A stretch of DNA of 64,000 bases from Anianabacter salinae (GTDB taxonomy: Bacteria; Pseudomonadota; Alphaproteobacteria; Rhodobacterales; Rhodobacteraceae): contig NZ_JAHQZS010000004.1 of assembly GCF_019061145.1 (NCBI RefSeq), forward strand, positions 1-64,000, read 5' to 3'. Positions 9,235-17,213 of this stretch are shown one piece after another; the stretch's first letter is position 1, and the number at the start of each line of letters is the position of its first letter. Both the position numbers and the translations under genes were made by a program. Below the pieces are notes generated by a model that was given only the letters and a program-made list of their open reading frames with translations, did no database searches and was not told the origin of the DNA.

Positions 9235-9317
9235 GCGTGCTTCCCCCAAGGCAGAGCACGGGGGAGTAGCCGGGCGAGGTTAACGCGGCGCGGCGGCGCA
9301 GCGCGATGCCGCAGGGG

Positions 9318-10031
9318 TCAGATCACCAGCATTCCGGACGACATCGCACGGGCCACGGCATGGGTGGTGTTCATCGCGCCCAGCTTGAAGCGCGCGCTTT
9401 CGATGTAGACGCGCAACGTATGCTCGGAAATGGACAGGCTCTCGGCCGCCTGCCCCCGGCTGTAGCCCATCGCGATCAGGGTCAGCGCGTCGATCTCGCG
9501 CGGGCTGAGCGCGCGCATGGCCACCGCGTCGGTGCCGCGCTCGATCTCCAGCGCCTTCTGATTCACGTAATGCGCCACAAGGATAAGGTCGCGCACATGT
9601 GCTTCGGTATAGGCGGCCCAGTCCTCGTCGCTGCGGTTGTCGGACACGGTGAACAGCGCGAACTGGCCATTCGGCCCGCGGATCGGCACTGAAAAACCCT
9701 GCCGTCCGACACCGTGCGCAATGGCTTCCGCCAGAAAGGCACGCTGCGCCTTGCCGGACCAGTCAAGCCGCTTCCAGTCGACCGGGTTGAAGCGTTTGAA
9801 GCACCCCTGCACCACCGGGTCGATCCGCGCGTAGTCAAGGTCGATATAGCGGCGGACCCATTCGTCGGAATAGGTCAGCGCCGCGTACTGCCCGCCCGCC
9901 GCGTTGACCGAATGATAGACGACGTGATCGACGCCGAATATGTCCCGCAGCGTCCGAACCGCCGCCGTGAGGCCGTCAAGATCGCGCGCAGCGCCCAGGT
10001 CTTGCAGAAACCGTTCCAGTCTGCCCTGCAT
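9318..10031 (-). CDS. luxR: LuxR-family quorum-sensing regulator
   Basis: DNA-binding regulator of 237 residues. The N-terminal autoinducer-binding domain (about 15-160) shows the conserved ligand-pocket residues in YSDEWVRRYIDLDY and ARIDPVV. The C-terminal LuxR helix-turn-helix (about 170-235) is LSPREIDALTLIAMGYS followed by TLRVYIESARFKLGA. It is expected to bind the signal made by the adjacent luxI product. The start at 10031 overlaps the upstream small gene by 56 bases, so translation may be coupled. I could not find a convincing lux box, though the palindrome GCATGCATGC (10240-10249) lies in the promoter region. Confidence 0.92.
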   Translation of the reverse strand: MQGRLERFLQDLGAARDLDGLTAAVRTLRDIFGVDHVVYHSVNAAGGQYAALTYSDEWVRRYIDLDYARIDPVVQGCFKRFNPVDWKRLDWSGKAQRAFLAEAIAHGVGRQGFSVPIRGPNGQFALFTVSDNRSDEDWAAYTEAHVRDLILVAHYVNQKALEIERGTDAVAMRALSPREIDALTLIAMGYSRGQAAESLSISEHTLRVYIESARFKLGAMNTTHAVARAMSSGMLVI

Positions 10032-10191
10032 TCACGATCGCCAGGTGTGGCGCCTTTCGTTCCGAGGTCGCGATCTCGGCAGCGGCAACCAGCGCGGCAT
10101 CGTCCAGATGCAGAGCCAGAGACGGCAAGCCGTTCTGGCGCGCGTAGCTGCGAAGATCCGCGAGCACGTCGATGATCCAGTCGTTCGACAA
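9976..10191 (-). CDS. Small conserved-looking protein upstream of luxR (71 aa, TTG start)
   Basis: Short reading frame beginning (L/M)SNDWIIDVLADLRSYARQ with a well-formed amphipathic helical pattern, then GLPSLALHLDDAALVAAAEIA. There is no ATG in a sensible place, but a TTG at 10191 is preceded by GGAG with 8-base spacing. I recall similar 60-75 residue proteins next to luxR in Rhodobacteraceae, with no known function. Its 3' end overlaps luxR by 56 bases in another frame. It could be a cofactor or modulator of LuxR, but that is speculation. Confidence 0.65.
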   Translation of the reverse strand: MSNDWIIDVLADLRSYARQNGLPSLALHLDDAALVAAAEIATSERKAPHLAIVNAGQTGTVSARPGRCARS

Positions 10192-10351
10192 GGGCCAGTC
10201 TCCGGTTTGAAAGGTTAACAGGATATTAATACAACCATAGCATGCATGCGAATTCCGGCGCCATTCGCAGATTTCAACTCCCCCGAAATGGCGAGGCGTG
10301 CCTGGGCAGCCTCCTGACAAGGCAATGATTGGCAAAGCTCAAGAAACAATG

Positions 10352-10380
10352 AAGCCCGGCGCGACGAATCGGCCGGGCTT
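10352..10380 (-). terminator. Intrinsic terminator after ccr
   Basis: Perfect 9-bp inverted repeat AAGCCCGGC / GCCGGGCTT (10352-10360 and 10372-10380) with an 11-base loop. It lies 24 bases past the ccr stop. On the minus strand it is followed by CATTGTTTCTT, a weak T-rich tract. Confidence 0.75.
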
Positions 10381-10404
10381 TCAAAATGAGCGGCTTGAGA
10401 CAGC

Positions 10405-11697
10405 CTAGCGGCGTGGGCCGGCCTCTAGCGCGTCTTCCAGCGTGCGCAGGCCGGTCTTGGGCGCTTGCACGAGAACGGCCATGTTGCCCGGCTTGTGCTC
10501 GTTCCGGCGCATCTTGATATGCGCATCCGGGATCTGATCCCACGGGAACACCTCGGACATGCAGGGATCGAGCCGCCGCTCGACCATCAGCTTGTTCGCC
10601 GCCGCAGCCTGTTTCAGGTGCGCGAAGTGCGAGCCTTGCACCCGCTTCTGGTTCATCCACAGATAGCGCGCGTCCATCGTCAGGTTGTAGCCCGTGGTGC
10701 CCGCGCAGATCACGACCATGCCGCCCTTCTTAACGATGAAGACGGACACCGGCATCGTCGACTCGCCGGGATGTTCGAACACCATGTCGACGTTGACGCC
10801 CTTGCCGGTGACCTCCCAGACGGCCTTGCCGAACTTGCGCGCCTCGGACATCCACTCCTTGTATTCGGGGGTGTTGACCGTGGGCATCTGGCCCCAGCAG
10901 TTGAAATCCTTGCGGTTGATGACGCCCTTGGCGCCCAGCGACATCACGAAGTCACGCTTGTCCTCGTCGGAAATCACGCCGATGGCATTGGCGCCCGCCG
11001 TATTGATAAGCTGGATCGCGTAAGAGCCAAGGCCACCCGACGCGCCCCAGACCAGCACGTTCTGGCCGGGTTTCAGGTCATGCGGCTCATGCCCGAACAG
11101 CATCCGGTAGGCGGTGGCGAGGGTCAGCGTGTAGCAGGCCGACTCTTCCCATGTCAGGTGCTTGGGGCGCGGCATGAGTTGCTGCGCCTGCACGCAGGTG
11201 AACTGGGCAAAGCTGCCATCCGGCGTCTCGTAGCCCCAGATGCGTTGGCTGCCCGAGAACATCGGATCGCCGCCGTTACATTCCTCGTCGTCGCCGTCAT
11301 CCTGGTTGCAGTGGATCACCACCTCGTCACCCACTTTCCAGCGCTTGACCTTGTCACCCACGGCCCAGACGATCCCGGACGCATCCGACCCGGCGATGTG
11401 ATAGTCGGCCTTGTGCACGTCGAAGGGCGAGATCGGGATGCCGAGGCCGGCCCAGACGCCGTTGTAGTTCACGCCTGCCGCCATCACGAGCACCAGAACC
11501 TCGTGGCTGTCAGGGCGCGGCACGTCGACGGTTTCCACCTGGAACGCCTGGTCGGGTTCGCCGTGCCGTTCGCGCCGGATCGCCCACGCATACATCTTGC
11601 TCGGCACATAGCCCATCGGGGGCAATTCGCCGATCTCGTAAAGCTCTTTCTCGGGCGCGTCATAGGACAGAACGCCGGGGGTCGTATCGAGAGCCAT
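10405..11697 (-). CDS. ccr: Crotonyl-CoA carboxylase/reductase
   Basis: Key enzyme of the ethylmalonyl-CoA pathway: NADPH-dependent reductive carboxylation of crotonyl-CoA to (2S)-ethylmalonyl-CoA, in the cytosol. It has 430 residues, the usual length. It is an MDR/zinc-alcohol-dehydrogenase-fold protein with the nucleotide-binding segment GASGGLGSYAIQ and the N-terminal sequence YEIGELPPMGYVP typical of Ccr. GGAGG lies 5 bases before ATG 11697 and only 2 bases before ATG 11700, so I favour 11697. It is monocistronic, with a terminator downstream and a promoter region holding an imperfect GCAA/TTGC motif. The acyltransferase gene lies immediately upstream on the same strand, with ecm beyond it. 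Confidence 0.95.
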   Translation of the reverse strand: MALDTTPGVLSYDAPEKELYEIGELPPMGYVPSKMYAWAIRRERHGEPDQAFQVETVDVPRPDSHEVLVLVMAAGVNYNGVWAGLGIPISPFDVHKADYHIAGSDASGIVWAVGDKVKRWKVGDEVVIHCNQDDGDDEECNGGDPMFSGSQRIWGYETPDGSFAQFTCVQAQQLMPRPKHLTWEESACYTLTLATAYRMLFGHEPHDLKPGQNVLVWGASGGLGSYAIQLINTAGANAIGVISDEDKRDFVMSLGAKGVINRKDFNCWGQMPTVNTPEYKEWMSEARKFGKAVWEVTGKGVNVDMVFEHPGESTMPVSVFIVKKGGMVVICAGTTGYNLTMDARYLWMNQKRVQGSHFAHLKQAAAANKLMVERRLDPCMSEVFPWDQIPDAHIKMRRNEHKPGNMAVLVQAPKTGLRTLEDALEAGPRR

Positions 11698-11770
11698 CAT
11701 CGCCTCCAAGCCTCGCAGAACGTGCCGCACCGCAGAATCGCCGATGCGCTTGCAGAGAAATAAAATCCCC

Positions 11771-11786
11771 TGCGCAACTTTGCAAT
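11771..11786 (-). promoter_or_regulatory. Possible operator upstream of ccr
   Basis: On the minus strand this reads ATTGCAAAGTTGCGCA, containing the inverted repeat GCAA-AG-TTGC, about 75 bases before the ccr start. Related GCAA/TTGC inverted motifs precede ecm and mcl2. The spacing differs, so the link is weak. Confidence 0.3.
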
Positions 11787-11810
11787 GCCTGACGTGACGT
11801 TTTTGTAATT

Positions 11811-13187
11811 TTATGTCTTGGTGAGTTTTTCGGCTGTGCCCGCAAGGCCAGTCCGGTGCGCAATCGAGCGGGCATAGAAGGCCAGCACTTCGGATTGATC
11901 CGGCGCGACTTCAAAGCGTCCGTCCGTGTGCCGCAGAAGCCTGCGGGTGCGCAGGGTCGCCAGTCCGGCGCGGGCCAGCGTCTCTGGCGTCTCGGCTGCA
12001 AGGTCGCGCCCGGCGATCATGTCCGTGATCCGCACGGCGATCGTTTCCTCTGTCGCGGTGCCATCCTCTGCAAGCAGCGCCTGCGCGACCAGCGGAACCG
12101 GAAGGACCGGCACACGGGCGCGGATCGCATCCATCAGCACCTCGCCGACGGCCTCGGGCGACTGCAGGCCCCGGCGGGTCAGCACGACAAGAGAAACGGG
12201 CGTCCCGTAGGCAACCCCTGCGCGCCCGAAGCGTCGCCCTCGCCCGATCAGGCGCCGCCAGAAGAAGCGGGCGGCAAAGGCGATGGCCTGCGGGATCGAC
12301 GCGCGGAACCGGCGTTCCCCGGTGCCCGCCGCCTCGATCAGGACGCGGTCCTCGAGCACCCGGTCGTAGTTCAGCGCCACCGGCACGAACACCACGTCGC
12401 GCCCCGCCTCTGGATCGAAGTCGTCGAGGATGTAGGACAGAAGGCCAAGCTTCGGCGGCTCGACCCGGCCCGTCAGCGACAGCCCGCCCTCTGGAAAGAT
12501 CGCCTGGGTCACGCCGCCCCGGGTCGCCATCTGGACATAGCGCGCCAGAACCCGGCGGTAGAGCGCATTGCGCGAGCGGCGCCGGATGAAGAACGCGCCC
12601 ATCGACCGGATCAGCGACGACAAGGGCCAGATCCGCGCCCATTCGCCGACCGCGTAGGACAGTGCAGAGTGCCGCGCGGCCAGGTAGGTGACAAGGACGT
12701 AGTCCATGTTCGAGCGGTGGTTCATCACGAAGATGATCGTCGCGTCCCGGTCGATGGCCGTGAAAGCCTCGGGATCGCCCTGGTCCACCTCGACGTCATA
12801 AAGCGCCTCGGACAGCCAGCGCGTGGCCCGGGTGGCAAAGCCGAAATACGACGACGGCGAGAAGCGCGGCACGATCTCGCGCGCGTAGTCGCGGGCCCGC
12901 TCGAAGGCGACGTTCTCGGGGATGCCTTCCTTGCGGGCATGGTCGGCAACCGCCTCGATCACCTTGGGATCATAGATCAGCCGCTGGATCGTGTCGTAGC
13001 GGCGCAAGAGCTTGAACGGCTGGATCGGGCGATCGAGCCGCTTGTTGAGCTCTGCCACCAGTCGTTCCGCGCGGCGGCGGAAGAACCAGCGCACCGACGG
13101 GAACAGGAAATGCGACGCGAACGTCACCGCCGCGAATGCGAGGATAAGGGTCAGAAGCCAGACAGGGACCGCGACGGTCTGAAACAT
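11811..13187 (-). CDS. PlsB-like glycerol-phosphate/lysophosphatidate acyltransferase
   Basis: Membrane-bound acyltransferase of 458 residues. An N-terminal hydrophobic helix (about 5-25) is followed by the PlsC-type acyltransferase domain: block I is NHRSNMDYVL (about residue 160), block II includes GAFFIRR, and block III is IFPEGGLS. It should transfer an acyl group to glycerol-3-phosphate or a lysophospholipid. The ATG at 13187 (MFQTVAVPVWLL) puts the helix at the start; an earlier frame extension is low-complexity and overlaps an intergenic repeat. No strong ribosome site is visible. It lies between ccr and ecm, an arrangement I recall in relatives. Confidence 0.82.
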   Translation of the reverse strand: MFQTVAVPVWLLTLILAFAAVTFASHFLFPSVRWFFRRRAERLVAELNKRLDRPIQPFKLLRRYDTIQRLIYDPKVIEAVADHARKEGIPENVAFERARDYAREIVPRFSPSSYFGFATRATRWLSEALYDVEVDQGDPEAFTAIDRDATIIFVMNHRSNMDYVLVTYLAARHSALSYAVGEWARIWPLSSLIRSMGAFFIRRRSRNALYRRVLARYVQMATRGGVTQAIFPEGGLSLTGRVEPPKLGLLSYILDDFDPEAGRDVVFVPVALNYDRVLEDRVLIEAAGTGERRFRASIPQAIAFAARFFWRRLIGRGRRFGRAGVAYGTPVSLVVLTRRGLQSPEAVGEVLMDAIRARVPVLPVPLVAQALLAEDGTATEETIAVRITDMIAGRDLAAETPETLARAGLATLRTRRLLRHTDGRFEVAPDQSEVLAFYARSIAHRTGLAGTAEKLTKT

Positions 13188-13260
13188 GCCCAAGGAAGTG
13201 GCAGGTTTGTGACCCGCGGTAAATGGAGCGGTTTCGCCGCGCTGACGCGCGGCGACCCGC

Positions 13261-13315
13261 GTGGGGGCTCTGCCCCCACACCCCCGGAGGTATTTGAAGA
13301 CCAAAGATAAGAAGA
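13261..13315. repeat. Rhodobacteraceae-type intergenic repeat (GGAGGTATTT class)
   Basis: Hairpin GTGGGGGC-TCT-GCCCCCAC (13261-13279) followed by ACACCCCCGGAGGTATTTGA and an AAGA-rich tail. An inverted related copy lies at 39302-39370. Such elements are scattered between genes in this family. It sits in the ccr/ecm divergent region, upstream of the acyltransferase start. Confidence 0.65.
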
Positions 13316-13392
13316 CACGCGCTGTCTGCACCGATGATTCTGCAGTGCGGCGAATTGACAGCGTCAGGATATGTCCTTAGATGCCTCTGAGA

Positions 13393-13407
13393 CGCAATAA
13401 AGTTACC
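13393..13407 (+). promoter_or_regulatory. Possible operator just before ecm
   Basis: The imperfect inverted repeat CGCAA-TAAAG-TTACC lies 21 bases before the ecm ATG. It aligns with the perfect repeat CGCAA-CAAAA-TTGCG in front of mcl2 (minus-strand reading), at nearly the same distance from the start codon. A shared regulator is inferred only. Confidence 0.4.
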
Positions 13408-13428
13408 TCATCCACGCACGAGGCACCG

Positions 13429-15396
13429 ATGACCCAGACCCCGAAGGACAGGCCCTGGCTGTTCCGCACCTACGCGGGCCATTCTACCGCCGCTGCCTCC
13501 AACGCTCTGTATCGAGGCAACCTTGCCAAGGGGCAGACCGGGCTTTCGGTGGCTTTCGACCTGCCGACGCAAACGGGCTACGACAGCGACCACGAACTGG
13601 CGCGCGGCGAGGTCGGCAAGGTCGGCGTGCCGATCTGCCATCTTGGCGACATGCGCGCACTGTTCGATGCGATCCCGCTGGACGAGATGAACACCTCGAT
13701 GACGATCAACGCGACGGCACCCTGGCTGCTGGCGCTGTATGTCGCGGTGGCCGAGGAACAGGGCGCGGATGTGTCAGCGCTGCAAGGCACCGTGCAGAAC
13801 GACATCATCAAGGAATACCTGTCGCGCGGCACCTACATCTGCCCGCCCGAGCCGTCCTTGCGGATGATCACCGATGTCGCGGCCTATACGCGCCAGCATC
13901 TGCCGAAATGGAACCCGATGAACGTGTGTTCCTACCATCTGCAGGAGGCGGGCGCGACGCCCGAGCAGGAGCTGGCCTTTGCCCTGGCCACCGCGACGGC
14001 GGTGCTGGACGATCTGCGCGGCAAGGTGGACCCTGCGGATTTCCCCGGCATGGTCGGGCGGATCAGCTTTTTCGTGAACGCGGGCATCAAGTTCGTCACC
14101 GAGATGTGCAAGATGCGCGCCTTCGTCGAGCTGTGGGACGAGATTTGCCGCGACCGCTATGGCGTGACGGATGAGAAATTCCGCCGGTTCCGCTACGGCG
14201 TGCAGGTGAACAGCCTTGGACTGACCGAGCAGCAGCCCGAGAACAACGTCTACCGCATCCTGATCGAGATGCTGGCGGTCACACTGTCGAAGAACGCGCG
14301 CGCGCGTGCCGTTCAACTGCCTGCCTGGAACGAGGCGCTTGGCCTGCCGCGCCCGTGGGACCAGCAGTGGTCACTGCGGATGCAGCAGATCCTCGCCTTC
14401 GAGACCGATCTTCTGGAATATGATGATCTGTTCGACGGCAACCCGGTGGTCGATGGCAAGGTGGCCGCGCTGAAAGAGGGCGCGCTTGCAGAGCTGGCGA
14501 CCATCGACGGAATGGGCGGCGCGGTGAAGGCCATCGGCTACATGAAATCGCGTCTGGTCGAGGCCAACGCCGACCGCATCGCGCGGATCGAGGCGGGCGA
14601 AACCGTGGTGGTCGGGGTCAACCGCTACCAGGGCGGCGAGCCGTCGCCGCTGACCTCTGGACCAGAGGCGATCATGACGGTCGATCCCGAGACCGAGGCC
14701 GAACAGATCGGGCGGCTTGAGGCGTGGCGTGCGGACCGCGACGAAACCGCCGTGCAAGAAGCACTGAAGACGCTGCGGGCCGCCGCCGCCTCGGGCGAGA
14801 ACATCATGCCCGCCTCGATCGCTGCCGCCAAGGCAGGAGCCACCACCGGCGAATGGGGCGAGATGGTGCGGCAGGCCTTTGGCCAGTACCGCGCGCCCAC
14901 GGGCGTGTCGCGCAATCCGTCGAACCGGACCGAGGGGCTGGACGAGATCCGCGCTGCCGTCGATGCGGTGTCGGACCGTCTGGGGCGCAGGCTCAAGTTC
15001 CTTGTCGGCAAGCCCGGTCTCGACGGTCATTCCAACGGCGCCGAGCAGATCGCCGCCCGAGCGCGCGACTGCGGCATGGACATCGCCTATGAGGGCATCC
15101 GCCTGCCCCCCGCCGAGATCATCGCGGCGGCCCGCGCGGACGAGGCGCATGTGATCGGCCTGTCGATCCTGTCGGGCAGTCATGTGCCGCTGGTCGCCGA
15201 CCTGATGGACCGTCTGCGCGCCGAGGGGCTGGACCGCATTCCCGTCGTGGTGGGCGGGATCATTCCCGAGGCCGACGCCGAACGCCTGCGCGGCATGGGC
15301 GTCGCGCGGGTCTATACGCCCAAGGATTTCGAGCTGAACCGCATCATGTTCGACATCGTCGCATTGGTGGACCCGCAGGCGGTGGCGGCAGAGTGA
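13429..15396 (+). CDS. ecm: Ethylmalonyl-CoA mutase
   Basis: Coenzyme B12-dependent mutase converting (2R)-ethylmalonyl-CoA to methylsuccinyl-CoA in the ethylmalonyl-CoA pathway. It has 655 residues. The N-terminal substrate domain includes the methylmalonyl-CoA mutase-like segment GLSVAFDLPTQTGYDSDH. The C-terminal cobalamin-binding domain has DGH in GKPGLDGHSNGAEQIA (about residue 530), the D-x-H-x-x-G cobalt-ligand motif. The divergence from methylmalonyl-CoA mutase plus the ccr neighbour supports the ethylmalonyl assignment. ATG 13429 is preceded by GAGG at 5 bases; an in-frame ATG at 13381 would add an unlikely 16-residue leader. Confidence 0.94.
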   Translation: MTQTPKDRPWLFRTYAGHSTAAASNALYRGNLAKGQTGLSVAFDLPTQTGYDSDHELARGEVGKVGVPICHLGDMRALFDAIPLDEMNTSMTINATAPWLLALYVAVAEEQGADVSALQGTVQNDIIKEYLSRGTYICPPEPSLRMITDVAAYTRQHLPKWNPMNVCSYHLQEAGATPEQELAFALATATAVLDDLRGKVDPADFPGMVGRISFFVNAGIKFVTEMCKMRAFVELWDEICRDRYGVTDEKFRRFRYGVQVNSLGLTEQQPENNVYRILIEMLAVTLSKNARARAVQLPAWNEALGLPRPWDQQWSLRMQQILAFETDLLEYDDLFDGNPVVDGKVAALKEGALAELATIDGMGGAVKAIGYMKSRLVEANADRIARIEAGETVVVGVNRYQGGEPSPLTSGPEAIMTVDPETEAEQIGRLEAWRADRDETAVQEALKTLRAAAASGENIMPASIAAAKAGATTGEWGEMVRQAFGQYRAPTGVSRNPSNRTEGLDEIRAAVDAVSDRLGRRLKFLVGKPGLDGHSNGAEQIAARARDCGMDIAYEGIRLPPAEIIAAARADEAHVIGLSILSGSHVPLVADLMDRLRAEGLDRIPVVVGGIIPEADAERLRGMGVARVYTPKDFELNRIMFDIVALVDPQAVAAE

Positions 15397-15455
15397 CTGT
15401 GGACCCCCGCTGAATTCCAGCTAGGCTGATCCGGCGACAGAGGCGGAGCAGCACC

Positions 15456-16160
15456 ATGACCATCCATATCGGCGCGAAGCCGGAAGATATCGCGGACACC
15501 GTCCTGATGCCGGGCGATCCCTACCGCGCGCGGTGGGCGGCAGAGACGTTCCTCGACGGCGCGGTGTGCGTGAACGAGGTGCGCGGGATGCTGGGGTTCA
15601 CCGGCACCTGGAATGGACACCGGGTGACGATCCAGGGCTCGGGCATGGGGATGCCGTCGCTGTCGATCTATGCGAACGAGTTGATCCGCGACTACGGCGC
15701 GACGACGCTCATCCGCATCGGATCCTGCGGCGCGATGCAAGAGACGGTGAAGGTGCGCGACGTGATCCTTGCCATGACCGCCTCGACCGTCTCGACGCCG
15801 TCCTCGGGCATGTTCCGCGAGTTGAACTTCGCGCCCGCTGCCGACTGGTCGCTTCTGGCGGCGGCGGCAATGGCGTCGGCGGCCAAGGGCGTGACCACCC
15901 ATGTGGGCGGCATCTATTCCTCCGATACCTTCTACGACGAGCGCCCCGACCTCAACGAGCAGATGACCCGCCACGGCGTGCTGGCCGTCGAGATGGAGAC
16001 GGCGGAGCTTTACATCCTTGCGGCCCGCTACAACGTCAGGGCGTTGTCGGTGCTGACGGTGTCGGACCACCTCTTGACGCACGAGGCTCTGCCATCCGAG
16101 GACCGCGAGCGCAGTTTTGGCGACATGGTCGAGATCGCGTTGCGGGCGGCGTTCGCCTGA
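15456..16160 (+). CDS. deoD: Purine nucleoside phosphorylase, DeoD type
   Basis: Hexameric phosphorylase of 234 residues that splits purine (deoxy)nucleosides in the cytosol. Visible motifs are the N-terminal [18 protein letters not shown], the phosphate-binding GMGMPS, IGSCGAM and the nucleoside-site [12 protein letters not shown]. It is the second purine phosphorylase in the window, of the other structural class from the one at 3752. It follows ecm by 59 bases and may be co-transcribed. The deoxyribose-1-phosphate it releases could, after conversion to the 5-phosphate, feed deoC at 52.2 kb. It is convergent with the DUF1989 gene, 4 bases apart. Confidence 0.93.
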   Translation: MTIHIGAKPEDIADTVLMPGDPYRARWAAETFLDGAVCVNEVRGMLGFTGTWNGHRVTIQGSGMGMPSLSIYANELIRDYGATTLIRIGSCGAMQETVKVRDVILAMTASTVSTPSSGMFRELNFAPAADWSLLAAAAMASAAKGVTTHVGGIYSSDTFYDERPDLNEQMTRHGVLAVEMETAELYILAARYNVRALSVLTVSDHLLTHEALPSEDRERSFGDMVEIALRAAFA

Positions 16161-16164
16161 CCGC

Positions 16165-17007
16165 TCAAGCGCCGTGCGAGCGGGAATAGGCGTTGCGCGG
16201 GGGCGGGTGCCAGCCGTCCAGCGCGCCCGGTGCCGGGGCGAACACCTCGACCAGCAGGGGATGACAGGCGGCGGTGTCGCTGGAATGCTCTGACGAACAG
16301 TCGCCGCCCGGGCAGGCACTGAGGCACCCCAGCAGGTCGATCTCGGCGAAGACCTCGATGAAATCGCCGGGCCGCACCGGGGACGCCTTCATGAAGTACT
16401 GTCCGGTGTCGCGGGTGAACCCGGTGCACATGAAGACGTTGAGCACGTCGTGCACATGCGGCTCAGCCTCTGTGCGGGGCATACCCAGTTCGGCGGCCAG
16501 CGCGCGGGTCAGGTTGGAATGGCAACAGTGGTGATAGTCGCCCCCCGACAGCAGGCGGTGGGTATAGGGATCGCACCGGGTGCCGATCACGTCATGGACC
16601 GACCCGCCATGCTCGTCGATGCCATACCAGCCCAGCGTGTCCTCGGTGATCGTGGCCATCGGGCGCAGATGCGGAAAGCATGACCAAAGCCGGTCGCCGA
16701 CCGTAACGTGCGTTCCGTGCAGGGCGCGGGTCTTGCCCGAGTAGAAGCGTTCCGACAGGTCATCCGCCGCCCAAAGGTTCAGGTCCCCGACTTGCGGACC
16801 GTCCACGCTGACGATGCGAAAGAAATGCCCGGCCGGAACCCGGAAACACGCCGCCTCACGCGGGGGCACAAGCACTTCGCCCGTCCTGGTCGCCCCTGCA
16901 CGGGCGCTGCGGTAGGTTTCCATCGGCGGCACCGGCAGCGTCTCGACCGGATAGCATATCACCGGCGCAATGGCGCGGCGGGCGGCGGCGTCGGCGGGTT
17001 CGGTCAT
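16165..17007 (-). CDS. Urea carboxylase-associated (DUF1989) family protein
   Basis: Protein of 280 residues in the DUF1989 family. It shows the family features VPPREAACFRVPAGHFFRI, GDLNLWAADD, the Cys/His-rich DYHHCCHSNL and HDVLNVFMCTGF. Conserved His and Cys residues suggest metal binding. Relatives flank urea carboxylase and allophanate hydrolase genes, but none are here, so its role is open. ATG 17007 (MTEPADAA) is preceded by AAAGG; the longer open frame upstream covers another gene. It overlaps the 68-residue gene upstream by 4 bases (ATGA). Confidence 0.8.
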   Translation of the reverse strand: MTEPADAAARRAIAPVICYPVETLPVPPMETYRSARAGATRTGEVLVPPREAACFRVPAGHFFRIVSVDGPQVGDLNLWAADDLSERFYSGKTRALHGTHVTVGDRLWSCFPHLRPMATITEDTLGWYGIDEHGGSVHDVIGTRCDPYTHRLLSGGDYHHCCHSNLTRALAAELGMPRTEAEPHVHDVLNVFMCTGFTRDTGQYFMKASPVRPGDFIEVFAEIDLLGCLSACPGGDCSSEHSSDTAACHPLLVEVFAPAPGALDGWHPPPRNAYSRSHGA

Positions 17008-17210
17008 GGCGTGCCTTTCGTCGGATCGAGGCAGACCTTGGGCAGCCCTCCCCGGTTCAGCGTCTCTGCCCCGCAGGCGGCGCAGCGGTAGAACATCGCC
17101 CCGTCTTCGGCGCGGCTGCGCGCCTCGCGCCAACGGCAGGGCCGGGTGCTTCGGTTGCCGAAGATCATCAGCAGCACGAAGGCGGTGACAAGGCCGATGA
17201 CAAGGATCAC
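17004..17210 (-). CDS. Small membrane protein with zinc-ribbon-like cysteines
   Basis: A 68-residue protein with one N-terminal membrane helix (ILVIGLVTAFVLLMIF, residues 2-17), a basic stretch, then YRCAACGAETLNRGGLP with a C-x-x-C pair and a further Cys near the end. It looks like a membrane-tethered half zinc ribbon. The function is unknown. It sits 3 bases after creD and overlaps the DUF1989 gene by 4, so the three probably form one transcript. Confidence 0.7.
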   Translation of the reverse strand: MILVIGLVTAFVLLMIFGNRSTRPCRWREARSRAEDGAMFYRCAACGAETLNRGGLPKVCLDPTKGTP

Positions 17211-17213
17211 GTC

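Noticed and set aside
10300-10325. Lux box upstream of luxR (CCTGGGCAGCCTCCTGACAAGG)
   Set aside because: Only a loose dyad; it does not match a CTGTC-type lux box well enough to claim.
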